This document shows, one piece after another, positions 1 to 5,565 of a stretch of 6,737 nucleotides of DNA. A model generated the notes under the pieces. The model ran no database searches and was not told the DNA's origin. It worked only from the letters and a program-made list of their open reading frames with translations. This DNA is from Acidimicrobiaceae bacterium (GTDB lineage Bacteria > Actinomycetota > Acidimicrobiia > Acidimicrobiales > Palsa-688). Made by a program: the position numbers and the translations under genes. Each line of letters starts with the position of its first letter. The stretch's first letter is position 1. Location of the stretch: NCBI GenBank assembly GCA_003158835.1, contig PMLI01000557.1:1-6737 (forward strand). Direction: 5' to 3'.

Positions 1-158
1 TGTGGAGCCTGATGGACAACTTCGAGTGGTCCCTGGGTTACTCCATGCGCTTCGGCCTGATCTGGGTCGACTACCCCACGGGCCAACGGTCCCCCAAAGA
101 CAGCTACCGCTGGTACCAGCAGGTCATAGCCGCCAACGGGCTGCCTTCCGGCGTCTGA
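1..158 (+). CDS. GH1 family beta-glucosidase, C-terminal end (partial)
   Basis: The first complete codon is at position 3, and 51 codons are read before TGA at 156-158. The product is the C-terminal end of a glycoside hydrolase family 1 enzyme, which cleaves terminal beta-linked glucose (or related sugars) from oligosaccharides or glycosides. Seen directly: WSLMDNFEW near the left edge, then GY, RFGL, VDY, an arginine and K.S...WY, the order of conserved elements at the end of GH1 TIM barrels. In the family, the Glu and Trp of NFEW bind the sugar in subsite -1. The acid/base (NEP) and nucleophile (TENG) motifs lie upstream, outside the window. The enzyme ends about 20 residues after the last conserved Trp-Tyr, a normal GH1 terminus, so the stop is natural. 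Substrate specificity cannot be judged from this fragment. Confidence 0.93.
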   Translation, partial: WSLMDNFEWSLGYSMRFGLIWVDYPTGQRSPKDSYRWYQQVIAANGLPSGV

Positions 159-160
159 CC

Positions 161-273
161 GGTCGCACCAGGCGGCTGGCACGCCCGCCGCACGGCCCGC
201 GGGCACGCCCATGCACCAGGCAGCTGGCACGCCCGCCGCACGGCCAGAAGGCACGCCCGTCGCACGGCCCCAC
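161..273. repeat. 24-bp tandem repeat, about 4.5 copies
   Basis: Four consecutive 24-bp units start at 178, 202, 226 and 250, each opening with GGCACGCCC. Units 1, 3 and 4 share a 20-bp core (178-197, 226-245, 250-269); units 1 and 3 are identical over it and unit 4 differs by one base. Unit 2 (202-225) diverges in its second half. That half (213-225) matches 165-177 just before unit 1 with one mismatch, so a 33-bp block (165-197) recurs at 213-245. The array therefore also has a 48-bp higher-order period. It begins right after the GH1 stop and lies in the intergenic region before the ABC gene. No function can be assigned. Confidence 0.85.
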
Positions 274-300
274 CGCGCCGGGACAGGCGCCGGGTGGGCC
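266..300 (+). terminator. GC-rich hairpin, possible GH1 terminator
   Basis: GCGCC at 275-279 pairs with GGCGC at 286-290 around the loop GGGACA. Beyond two bulged bases, CACC (271-274) pairs with GGTG (293-296), and the flanking GGCCC pairs with GGGCC (297-300) with one more bulge. The hairpin lies 108 nt after the GH1 stop and 46 nt before the ABC start. There is no T-tract, so it would be an atypical intrinsic terminator of the sort common in high-GC genomes, or just a by-product of high GC. Confidence 0.3.
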
Positions 301-346
301 GGGCACATCCAGCCGCCTTGGCTCCCGGGCGTGACAGAGTGGACTG

Positions 347-2344
347 ATGATGCACTCGGGTATGGGTGGGAGCGGCTGGGGCGTCCTGCGCTCGATGCGC
401 CAGGACCGCAAAGTGACCGACTACAAGCTGGGCAAGGGGACGGTGCGGCGGGTGCTCGCCTTTGCCCAGCCGTACCGGGGCATGCTGGCCGTGTTCCTGG
501 TGCTCATCATCGTCGACGCGCTGGTTGGGGCGGCCAACCCGTTGCTGACCAGGGCCATAATCAACGAACTGGACGGCCATAAACCGCAAGCCAGCGTCGT
601 GGTGTGGCTGGCCTTCGCGGTCGGGTGCCTGGCCATCTTCGACGCCGGCCTCGGGCTGTGGGAGCGCTGGATCTCCTCCCGGGTGGGAGAGGGCCTCATA
701 TTCGACATGCGCAACCGGGTTTTCACGCATATCCAGCGCATGCCGATCGCCTTTTTCACCCGCACCCAGACGGGAGCACTGATATCCCGGCTCAACAATG
801 ACGTGCTGGGGGCTCAGCAGGCGTTCACGGACACTTTCAACTCTGTCATAGGCAACAGCATCAGCGTGGGCGTGACGCTGATCGCCATGTTCGTACTGAG
901 CTGGAAGATAACCGTGCTGGCGCTGATCATGTTGCCGGTGTTCGTCTTCCCGGCCCGGTGGGTTGGCCGGCGCCTGGCCGCCATCACGCGCGAGGCCTAC
1001 TCGCTCAACGCCGAAATGAACGCCATGATGAGCGAACGTTTCAACGTGGCCGGTGCCCTCCTGGTCAAGATCTTCGGCAAACCGCAGCACGAGGCCGAGG
1101 TGTTCCGGTCCCGGACGGGACGGGTGCGCGACATCGGCGTCACGACCGCCATGTACGGCCGGATATTCTTCACCGGCCTCATACTCACGGCCTCGCTGGC
1201 GACTGCGCTCGTGTACGGCTTCGGAGGCGTCCTGGTCGTCCACAAGGAATTGTCGCTCGGCACCCTGGTGGCGATGACACTGTACTTGGCCCGTCTTTAC
1301 GGCCCTTTGACGTCTCTGTCCAACGTGCAGGTCGACGTGATGACGGCGCTGGTCTCCTTTGACCGCGTCTTCGAGGTGCTGGACCTTCCGCCCATGATCG
1401 ACGACAAGCCGGGGGCCCTCGCCCTCGAGCGGGGCCCGGCCAAGGTCAGCTTCGACCATGTCGATTTTCGCTACCCGCGCCCCGAGGAGGTGTCGCTCGC
1501 CTCCCTCGAGTCCGTGGCGGTCATGGAACGCACGGGAGGCCAGCAGATACTGTTCGATGTTTCGTTCGTGGCCGAGCCCGGCCAGCTCGTCGCCCTGGTG
1601 GGCCCGTCGGGGGCGGGCAAGACGACGATAAGCCATCTGGCCGCACGTCTTTACGACGTCACCACCGGTGCCGTGCGCATAAACGACCTGGATGTGCGGG
1701 ACGTCACACTGACCTCTCTTCAGTCAGTGGTCGGCGTGGTCACCCAGGACGCCCACCTCTTCCACGACACGATAAGAGCCAACCTGGTTTATGCCCGGGC
1801 GGACGCCACCGAAGCCGATCTCGTGGCGGCCCTACGGGACGCGCAGATCCTCGACATGGTCAGCTCGCTACCCGACGGCCTCGACACGCTGGTGGGGGAC
1901 AGGGGCTACCGGCTTTCCGGGGGCGAGAAGCAACGCGTGGCCATCGCCCGCCTGCTCCTCAAGGCTCCCGATGTCGTCGTGCTCGACGAAGCCACCGCCC
2001 ACCTCGACTCCGAATCCGAGGTGGCCGTGCAGCAGGCCCTGAAGAAAGTGCTGGCGGGCCGCACTTCCATCGTCATCGCCCACCGGCTCTCCACCGTGCG
2101 CGACGCCGACCAGATACTGGTCGTCGACTCCGGCCGCATCGTCGAGCGCGGTCGCCACACCGAGCTCCTCTCCGGTGGCGGGCTGTACGCCGAGCTCTAC
2201 AACACCCAGTTCCGCATGGAGGAGCCCGAGGCCCGCGAAGATGGCGACGTCGCCGACGTGGTCGGCCCCCTCTCGGGCAACGGCGCCTCGACCGGGTTGG
2301 GTGCGGCCGAGGAGGCGGTCACAGGCGTGACCGGGCTCGACTAG
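347..2344 (+). CDS. ABC exporter half-transporter, fused permease and ATPase
   Basis: This 665-residue protein has the usual layout and about the usual length (580-650) of a type IV (MsbA/LmrA-like) exporter half-transporter that dimerises in the cytoplasmic membrane. Hydrophobic segments lie near residues 46-67, 84-104, 164-184, 187-204, 272-296 and 302-322, giving the expected six helices. The nucleotide-binding domain has A-loop Tyr376, Walker A GPSGAGKTT (419-427, Lys425), Q-loop Gln467, signature LSGGEKQ (523-529), Walker B ending Asp547-Glu548, and H-loop His579. All ATPase residues are intact. About 20 extra residues (379-399) lie between the A-loop and the strand before Walker A. The last 45 residues form an acidic, Gly/Ala-rich tail beyond the domain. 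The start is ATG 347 or ATG 350, with a weak purine-rich GAGTGGA at 337-343; ATG 362 is also possible. The substrate is unknown; lipid or drug export is a family-level guess. Ile codon ATA is unusually frequent. Confidence 0.95.
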   Translation: MMHSGMGGSGWGVLRSMRQDRKVTDYKLGKGTVRRVLAFAQPYRGMLAVFLVLIIVDALVGAANPLLTRAIINELDGHKPQASVVVWLAFAVGCLAIFDAGLGLWERWISSRVGEGLIFDMRNRVFTHIQRMPIAFFTRTQTGALISRLNNDVLGAQQAFTDTFNSVIGNSISVGVTLIAMFVLSWKITVLALIMLPVFVFPARWVGRRLAAITREAYSLNAEMNAMMSERFNVAGALLVKIFGKPQHEAEVFRSRTGRVRDIGVTTAMYGRIFFTGLILTASLATALVYGFGGVLVVHKELSLGTLVAMTLYLARLYGPLTSLSNVQVDVMTALVSFDRVFEVLDLPPMIDDKPGALALERGPAKVSFDHVDFRYPRPEEVSLASLESVAVMERTGGQQILFDVSFVAEPGQLVALVGPSGAGKTTISHLAARLYDVTTGAVRINDLDVRDVTLTSLQSVVGVVTQDAHLFHDTIRANLVYARADATEADLVAALRDAQILDMVSSLPDGLDTLVGDRGYRLSGGEKQRVAIARLLLKAPDVVVLDEATAHLDSESEVAVQQALKKVLAGRTSIVIAHRLSTVRDADQILVVDSGRIVERGRHTELLSGGGLYAELYNTQFRMEEPEAREDGDVADVVGPLSGNGASTGLGAAEEAVTGVTGLD

Positions 2345-2349
2345 CGGCG

Positions 2350-3162
2350 TCAGGCCGGTCGAGGGGCCCCGGTCCGGGCCCCGCGCTCTGGTGGCGGCAC
2401 CGGTCGCCCCGTGGCCGCGCCGGCCGCCTCGGCCGCCATGAATGCGACTCCGGCGATGCCGGCCTCGTTTTGGAACCGGGCGGGCACGATCGGAGCGTCG
2501 AGGACCAGCAACGGCAGGAATTTCTCCGAGCGGCGGCTCACGCCTCCGCCCACGACGAACAAGCTCGGGCGCAACAGGAACTCCAGGGCTGAGAAGTAGC
2601 GCTGCAGCCGTTTGGCCCATTTTTCCCAGCTGAGGGCTTCGCGCTCGCGCGCTGCTCCCGAAGCCTTGGGCTCGTAGTCCCCGCCGTCGAGTTCGATGTG
2701 GCCAAGTTCGCTGTTGGGTATGAGTACGCCGTTGTAAAAAAGCGACGTACCGATACCGGTCCCGAGCGTAACCATGATCACCAGGCCCCGGATGCCCTGA
2801 GCCGCGCCCCACTTGGTCTCCGCCACCCCGGCGGCGTCGGCATCGTTCACCGCGGTCACGGGAAGACCCGTGGCGGCGCCCATGACCGTCTCGATGTTGG
2901 TGCCGATCCAGCTGTGGTCGACATTGGCGGCGGTGCGGGCCACGCCCTCCTGGACCACGGCTGGGAAGGTGCAGCCGAGCGGGCCCTGCCAGCCGAAGTG
3001 CCCCACGACCTTGGCCACCGCGCCGGCCACGGCCGGAGGAGTCGACGGCTGGGGCGTCAGGACCTTGAAGCGCTCCGTGGCCAGAAGGCCGGTTTCGAGG
3101 TCCACGGCGGCGCCCTTGATACCCGAACCGCCGATGTCAATTCCGAAGCCGAGCGTTGCCAC
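2350..3162 (-). CDS. ppgK: Polyphosphate glucokinase (ROK family)
   Basis: This 270-residue protein is a polyphosphate-glucose phosphotransferase (EC 2.7.1.63), a cytoplasmic enzyme that makes glucose 6-phosphate from glucose and polyphosphate, in many members also from ATP. Seen directly: the phosphate-binding motif GIDIGGSGIKG (7-17), a TPQP segment (36-39), RTAANVDHSWIGTN (76-89) typical of this subfamily, NDADAAG (107-113) with Asp108 as the expected catalytic base, LGTGIGTS (133-140), GHIELDG (154-160) and GGGVSRR (205-211). The zinc-binding CxCGxxGCxE motif of ordinary ROK proteins is absent, as in known actinobacterial polyphosphate glucokinases, which it closely resembles from memory of the Mycobacterium enzyme. 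The final 25 residues are a Pro/Arg-rich tail. The start is GTG at 3162: an in-frame TAA lies 12 nt upstream with no other start between. It is convergent with the ABC gene and divergent from msrB. With GH1 nearby it could use released glucose. Confidence 0.95.
   Translation of the reverse strand: MATLGFGIDIGGSGIKGAAVDLETGLLATERFKVLTPQPSTPPAVAGAVAKVVGHFGWQGPLGCTFPAVVQEGVARTAANVDHSWIGTNIETVMGAATGLPVTAVNDADAAGVAETKWGAAQGIRGLVIMVTLGTGIGTSLFYNGVLIPNSELGHIELDGGDYEPKASGAAREREALSWEKWAKRLQRYFSALEFLLRPSLFVVGGGVSRRSEKFLPLLVLDAPIVPARFQNEAGIAGVAFMAAEAAGAATGRPVPPPERGARTGAPRPA
2363..2382. terminator. Perfect GC hairpin at the ABC/ppgK convergence
   Basis: GGGGCCC (2363-2369) and GGGCCCC (2376-2382) form a perfect 7-bp stem with a 6-nt loop CGGTCC. 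It lies 18 nt after the ABC stop and inside the last codons of the oppositely oriented ppgK. With only 5 bp between the two stops, the ABC transcript must end inside ppgK. This hairpin is the obvious candidate. No T-tract follows. Confidence 0.45.
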
Positions 3163-3168
3163 GCAGAG

Positions 3169-3196
3169 AGCTTAATGCCCCGTCGCCGGCGGTCAG
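3169..3196 (-). promoter_or_regulatory. Candidate leaderless promoter of ppgK
   Basis: Read on the minus strand, CTGACC (3196-3191, four of six matches to TTGACA), a 16-bp spacer and TAAGCT (3174-3169, TANNNT type) are followed by exactly 6 nt and then the GTG start. Transcription would begin at or next to the first base of the start codon. No Shine-Dalgarno sequence is visible ahead of the GTG, which fits a leaderless mRNA. The -10 contains the in-frame TAA that fixes the start. Confidence 0.6.
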
Positions 3197-3211
3197 GGCA
3201 CGGTCAGGGCA
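3190..3211. repeat. 11-bp perfect tandem direct repeat between ppgK and msrB
   Basis: CGGTCAGGGCA occurs twice back to back (3190-3200 and 3201-3211). The first copy overlaps the candidate -35 of ppgK; the second supplies an identical -35-like hexamer 11 bp further upstream. The one-turn spacing would suit an operator or activator site, but two copies alone are weak evidence. Confidence 0.5.
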
Positions 3212-3243
3212 AGGAGGGGAGCGGCTATACCGCGGCGCCCCGG

Positions 3244-3258
3244 TACCCTGGTCCGGTG
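3244..3258 (+). promoter_or_regulatory. Candidate leaderless -10 element of msrB
   Basis: TACCCT (3244-3249, TANNNT type) is followed by 6 nt and then GTG at 3256. No Shine-Dalgarno sequence precedes the GTG. A convincing -35 is not visible at 16-18 bp. The geometry matches the ppgK promoter. Confidence 0.5.
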
Positions 3259-3711
3259 AACGAGGCCCTTGCCAACCAGACCGCGACGCCCCAGACCACG
3301 GCCGATCAGGCTGCAGACCCTCCTGTCCCGGCGCCCTCCGACGAGCAGTGGCGGGCCCGGCTCGGCCCTGACCAGTACCAAGTGCTGCGTCACGGGGCGA
3401 CCGAGCCGCCCTGGTCGGGCCGTTACGTCCACCACCATGAGGACGGGACGTACCGGTGCGTCGGCTGCGGAGCGGTGCTCTTCAGCTCGTCGAACAAGTT
3501 CGACTCGGGCTCGGGGTGGCCGAGCTTCTACGAGCCGGCGACAGCCGAAGCGGTCGAGCTGCGCACCGACAAGAGCCACGGAATGGTGCGCACCGAGGTC
3601 GTCTGCCGGGCCTGTGGAGGCCACCTTGGCCACGTCTTCGATGACGGGCCCGCCCCCACGGGCCAGCGTTACTGCATAAATTCGCTCTCCCTCGACTTCG
3701 CTGACGACTGA
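3256..3711 (+). CDS. msrB: Peptide methionine-R-sulfoxide reductase MsrB
   Basis: This 151-residue protein reduces the R epimer of methionine sulfoxide in oxidised proteins back to methionine. Seen directly: two zinc-binding CxxC pairs (Cys68/Cys71 and Cys117/Cys120), FDSGSGWPSFYEP in the middle, GGHLGHVFDDGP.PTG, and RYCINS with Cys140 as the family's catalytic residue. These five are the only cysteines, so there is no dedicated resolving cysteine; it should be a 1-Cys type MsrB regenerated directly or through an external thiol. About 30 N-terminal residues are Ala/Pro/Gln-rich and precede the domain; no signal peptide is apparent, so it is probably cytoplasmic. The GTG 3256 start is chosen because the reading frame upstream runs antisense into ppgK and because a -10 element sits 6 nt ahead of this GTG. 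It is divergent from ppgK and convergent with the next gene. Confidence 0.95.
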   Translation: MNEALANQTATPQTTADQAADPPVPAPSDEQWRARLGPDQYQVLRHGATEPPWSGRYVHHHEDGTYRCVGCGAVLFSSSNKFDSGSGWPSFYEPATAEAVELRTDKSHGMVRTEVVCRACGGHLGHVFDDGPAPTGQRYCINSLSLDFADD

Positions 3712-3712
3712 A

Positions 3713-3751
3713 CCGGGCTCGGCTGGCTTCGGCTAGCCATGGCCGGCCCGG
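3713..3751. terminator. Bidirectional terminator hairpin with UUCG loop
   Basis: GGCTGGC (3721-3727) pairs with GCTAGCC (3732-3738), including one G-U pair, around a TTCG tetraloop. An outer stem CCGGGC (3713-3718) pairs with GCCCGG (3746-3751). It fills most of the 60 bp between the convergent stops of msrB and the oxidoreductase gene. The UUCG cap makes it very stable and its place suits termination from both sides. No T-tract is present. Confidence 0.65.
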
Positions 3752-3771
3752 ACCGGCAGCTGGCTCGTCCG

Positions 3772-4161
3772 TCAGCCGGTGACACGCTGGCGGTCCGGGG
3801 CTATGCGCAGGATCACTCTCTCGCTGGTGATGGCGTCGGGGTCGTAGGGCTGGCCCACGTACTTCTGGCTGAGAAAGTCGATGTGGGCGCGGGCTTCGGG
3901 GCCGGTGACCGTCTCGACGACGCGGCCCCGCACCTCGGCGTAGTGGTAGGAGTTGGCGGCGTCGATCACGGTCACGGTCACCCGGGGGTCCTCGCTGACG
4001 TTGAGGAACTTCCGGCGGTGCACCTCGGTGTTTATGAGGAGGTGGTTGTCGTCGGCATCGACCCACATGACATGGGTCATGGGCTGGCCGCCCGGGAGCA
4101 GGGTGGTGAAGGCGGCAAAGTTTCTACCCTGAGCGAGCGATTTCACATCTTCATCGAGCAT
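3772..4161 (-). CDS. PPOX-class flavin/F420-dependent oxidoreductase (Rv1155-like)
   Basis: This 129-residue single-domain protein has the pyridoxamine-5'-phosphate-oxidase-like split beta-barrel fold. Family members bind F420 or FMN (some bind haem) and act as homodimeric cytoplasmic reductases. Seen directly: an N-terminal helix, then FAAFTTLLPGGQPMTHVMWV (15-34), the strand pattern LLINTEVHRRKFLNVSEDPR (41-60), in which Lys51 and Arg60 sit where family members bind the cofactor phosphate, VTVTVID, the YAEVRGRV strand (75-82), and a C-terminal RVILRI strand. This order matches the F420-dependent TIGR03618-like group rather than true PdxH, which is longer. Cofactor choice cannot be settled from sequence by eye. 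ATG 4161 is fixed by an in-frame TAA 12 nt upstream. It is convergent with msrB and divergent from the secreted-protein gene. The substrate is unknown. Confidence 0.85.
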   Translation of the reverse strand: MLDEDVKSLAQGRNFAAFTTLLPGGQPMTHVMWVDADDNHLLINTEVHRRKFLNVSEDPRVTVTVIDAANSYHYAEVRGRVVETVTGPEARAHIDFLSQKYVGQPYDPDAITSERVILRIAPDRQRVTG

Positions 4162-4167
4162 GGGACG

Positions 4168-4175
4168 AGGTTATA
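4168..4175 (-). promoter_or_regulatory. Candidate leaderless -10 of the oxidoreductase gene
   Basis: On the minus strand the sequence TATAACCT ends 6 nt before the ATG. It can be read as TAACCT (4173-4168) with a 6-nt gap or as TATAAC (4175-4170, five of six matches to TATAAT) with an 8-nt gap. There is no Shine-Dalgarno sequence before the ATG. No good -35 is visible. Confidence 0.55.
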
Positions 4176-4211
4176 GCCTCGCCGCTCTTGGTGCCCAGTG
4201 CCGGCACCCTG

Positions 4212-4239
4212 TTGAGCGGGCGGCCGGCGGTTGTACGCT
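4212..4239 (+). promoter_or_regulatory. Candidate leaderless promoter of the secreted-protein gene
   Basis: TTGAGC (4212-4217, four of six matches to TTGACA), a 16-bp spacer and TACGCT (4234-4239) are followed by 6 nt and GTG at 4246. No Shine-Dalgarno sequence is seen. Spacer and distance to the start codon are the same as at ppgK. It shares an 84-bp divergent intergenic region with the oxidoreductase promoter. Confidence 0.55.
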
Positions 4240-4245
4240 ACGGCC

Positions 4246-5442
4246 GTGAACTCGTCCCGACCGTTGTCCAGGTTCCGCCTTTCCAGGTTCCCCCGCCGCA
4301 CCGGCAGCCGGTTGGTAGCCGGCTCGGCCTGCGCCGCCCTCTGCTTGAGCCCACTGCCCGCATCGAGCTCCGGCCGCCCCGTCGTCAGTGGCACGATGCG
4401 ACTGGCGGTGGCCAACGGGAATGAGGCACCGGATCTCCGGTCACCGTTGCTAGAGGCCCCTCCGGCATTGGCCGTCCTGGCCGGAGGGAAGCTGACGCTG
4501 TTCAACAACGGCGGCTCCGCACCGGTGGGGCCGGTCGCTGTCCCCGGGACCTCGAAACCCATGGCCGTGACGGAGTTCGAATGGTCCGCCGACGGGCGGT
4601 ACCTGGGGTGGCAGCAGGGCTTTCCGACCTCGGAGAAGAGCATGGCCGGTTGGTACGACACCGTCACGCACCGGCGCACCTCGTGGGCTTTCCAGTACCA
4701 GTACCCGCAAGGTTGGTCTGTCAGCAGCTCCGGGCTGGCATCCCTCGTCGCCGGGGAGAACCTGGGCTCGCCGTCCACGCTGACGAGGTACGGGATTGAC
4801 AGGGTCGTGACCCACCAGCTCGTGCACGTGCCCATCGGTGACTATGTCGCGGGGTACTCGGGTGGCTTCATCATGGGGCCCGACATCGCCACCGGCACCC
4901 GGTTGTGGCGCATAAGCCTGAGCGGGGCGGTGTCCAAACTGCAGGCGCTGCCCAAGCCGGCCACTAACGGGCCGCCGTACGAGACGACGGCCGTCTCGGC
5001 CGACGGCAAGACTTTTGCGGCCGAACTGGGCGACCACACCGATGGCTGCGGGATCGGGCCCGCATCCCGTATCTTCCTCATGGACCTGGCCACGGGCACC
5101 ACCCGGCAAGCCTCCTTACCCGGGGGGCCGCGCTGGCGAGCACTGTCATTTGTTTTCGGCCCGGACGGCACACTGGACGCCACCTTGGTGGACTGCACCC
5201 AGAAGGCGAAGATGTCGACCACGGTTATCTGGGTTTCCCCGTCGGGTTCGGTGACGGCGGTAAAGCACGGGGCGTTGGTGGCCACAGCTGCGGGCGGGAA
5301 CCTCGCCTATCAGGCCGGAGGCATCCACCTGGGAGGGACCGAGGCCCCCGAGCTCGACGAGGTGGCAACCGGGCCGCTCACGGTGGACGCGCGCCCCGTC
5401 CCGGGGGTGGCGGGCGCCGCTACCGTTTCCTGGGCACCGTAA
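4246..5442 (+). CDS. Secreted beta-propeller-like protein, function unknown
   Basis: This 398-residue protein matches no named family that I recognise. The N-terminus looks like a Sec signal: an Arg-rich region (residues 5-22), a hydrophobic stretch about 23-38, and a possible cleavage site after the LPAS segment near residue 40. Neither Cys29 nor Cys33 fits a good lipobox. The mature part has recurring blade-like motifs of TolB/WD40-type propellers: FEWSADGRYLGW, AVSADGKTFAAELG, FVFGPDGTLDATLV and VIWVSPSGSV, separated by Gly/Thr-rich strands. Cys268 and Cys317 are the only cysteines after the signal and could form a disulfide. No catalytic motif or C-terminal anchor is visible. GTG 4246 is preferred over the in-frame TTG at 4231 because it starts the protein at the signal n-region and lies 6 nt from a -10 element. 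It is probably its own transcription unit. Confidence 0.8.
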   Translation: MNSSRPLSRFRLSRFPRRTGSRLVAGSACAALCLSPLPASSSGRPVVSGTMRLAVANGNEAPDLRSPLLEAPPALAVLAGGKLTLFNNGGSAPVGPVAVPGTSKPMAVTEFEWSADGRYLGWQQGFPTSEKSMAGWYDTVTHRRTSWAFQYQYPQGWSVSSSGLASLVAGENLGSPSTLTRYGIDRVVTHQLVHVPIGDYVAGYSGGFIMGPDIATGTRLWRISLSGAVSKLQALPKPATNGPPYETTAVSADGKTFAAELGDHTDGCGIGPASRIFLMDLATGTTRQASLPGGPRWRALSFVFGPDGTLDATLVDCTQKAKMSTTVIWVSPSGSVTAVKHGALVATAAGGNLAYQAGGIHLGGTEAPELDEVATGPLTVDARPVPGVAGAATVSWAP

Positions 5443-5465
5443 GGGCGCGGTCTGCCAGCCGCTCC

Positions 5466-5518
5466 ACTTGTCCGGCCCGTCAGTTGGCGTCGGCTGAAGC
5501 CGCACCGGCTAGACAAGT
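5466..5518. repeat. Inverted repeat enclosing a small hairpin after the propeller gene
   Basis: ACTTGTC (5466-5472) is the reverse complement of GACAAGT (5512-5518), and the stem can extend inward by CGG/CCG with a small bulge. Inside lies a CGGC-TGAA-GCCG hairpin (5491-5502). It begins 24 nt past the stop of the secreted-protein gene, so a terminator role is possible, though there is no T-tract. Part of it also lies just upstream of the next gene's candidate promoter. Confidence 0.4.
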
Positions 5519-5537
5519 CCAGTTCCTAGACAGGACC
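5509..5537. repeat. Direct repeat CTAGACA, 17-bp period, near a promoter
   Basis: CTAGACAAGTCC (5509-5520) and CTAGACAGGACC (5526-5537) match at 10 of 12 positions. The second copy falls in the -35 region of the candidate promoter with its -10 at 5546-5551. Placement suits a regulator site, but this is untested. Confidence 0.35.
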
Positions 5538-5545
5538 AGATGGTG

Positions 5546-5551
5546 TAGCAT
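5546..5551 (+). promoter_or_regulatory. Candidate -10 element upstream of the REC-PAS gene
   Basis: TAGCAT matches TANNNT and lies 56 nt before the GTG start. A weak -35 candidate TTCCTA (5523-5528) is 17 bp upstream. If it is real, the mRNA would carry a leader of about 50 nt that contains the hairpin at 5566-5601. Confidence 0.35.
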
Positions 5552-5565
5552 AGGTGGTTGGATTT

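Noticed and set aside
161..273. CRISPR array
   Set aside because: The 24-bp units are contiguous, with no unique spacers of regular length and no cas genes nearby.
211..582. Short peptide gene from ATG 211 through the tandem repeat
   Set aside because: The frame owes its openness to a repeat unit divisible by three, runs into the ABC gene out of frame, and has no SD or homology.
104..1636. 510-residue open frame on the minus strand across the ABC gene
   Set aside because: It lies antisense to the clearly homologous ABC transporter, is rich in His/Arg/Gly/Gln of the kind produced by reading GC-rich DNA backwards, and contains no family motif.
1868..2812. Minus-strand frame spanning the ABC 3' end and the ppgK 3' end
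   Set aside because: It runs antisense to the ABC ATPase motifs and out of frame with ppgK, and shows only compositional Arg/Gly/His runs.
2698..3255. Upstream extension of the msrB frame to an ATG at 2698
   Set aside because: It would add 186 residues antisense to ppgK with no domain. The GTG at 3256 gives a normal MsrB length and has a -10 element at the right distance.
3482..4066. Minus-strand frame spanning the msrB/oxidoreductase junction
   Set aside because: It overlaps two well-supported genes in the wrong frames and is dominated by Arg/Pro runs.
4143..5109. Minus-strand open frames across the secreted-protein gene (4143-4835 and 4450-5109)
   Set aside because: The plus strand has a signal peptide, propeller motifs and a promoter; the opposite frames show no motif or ribosome binding site.
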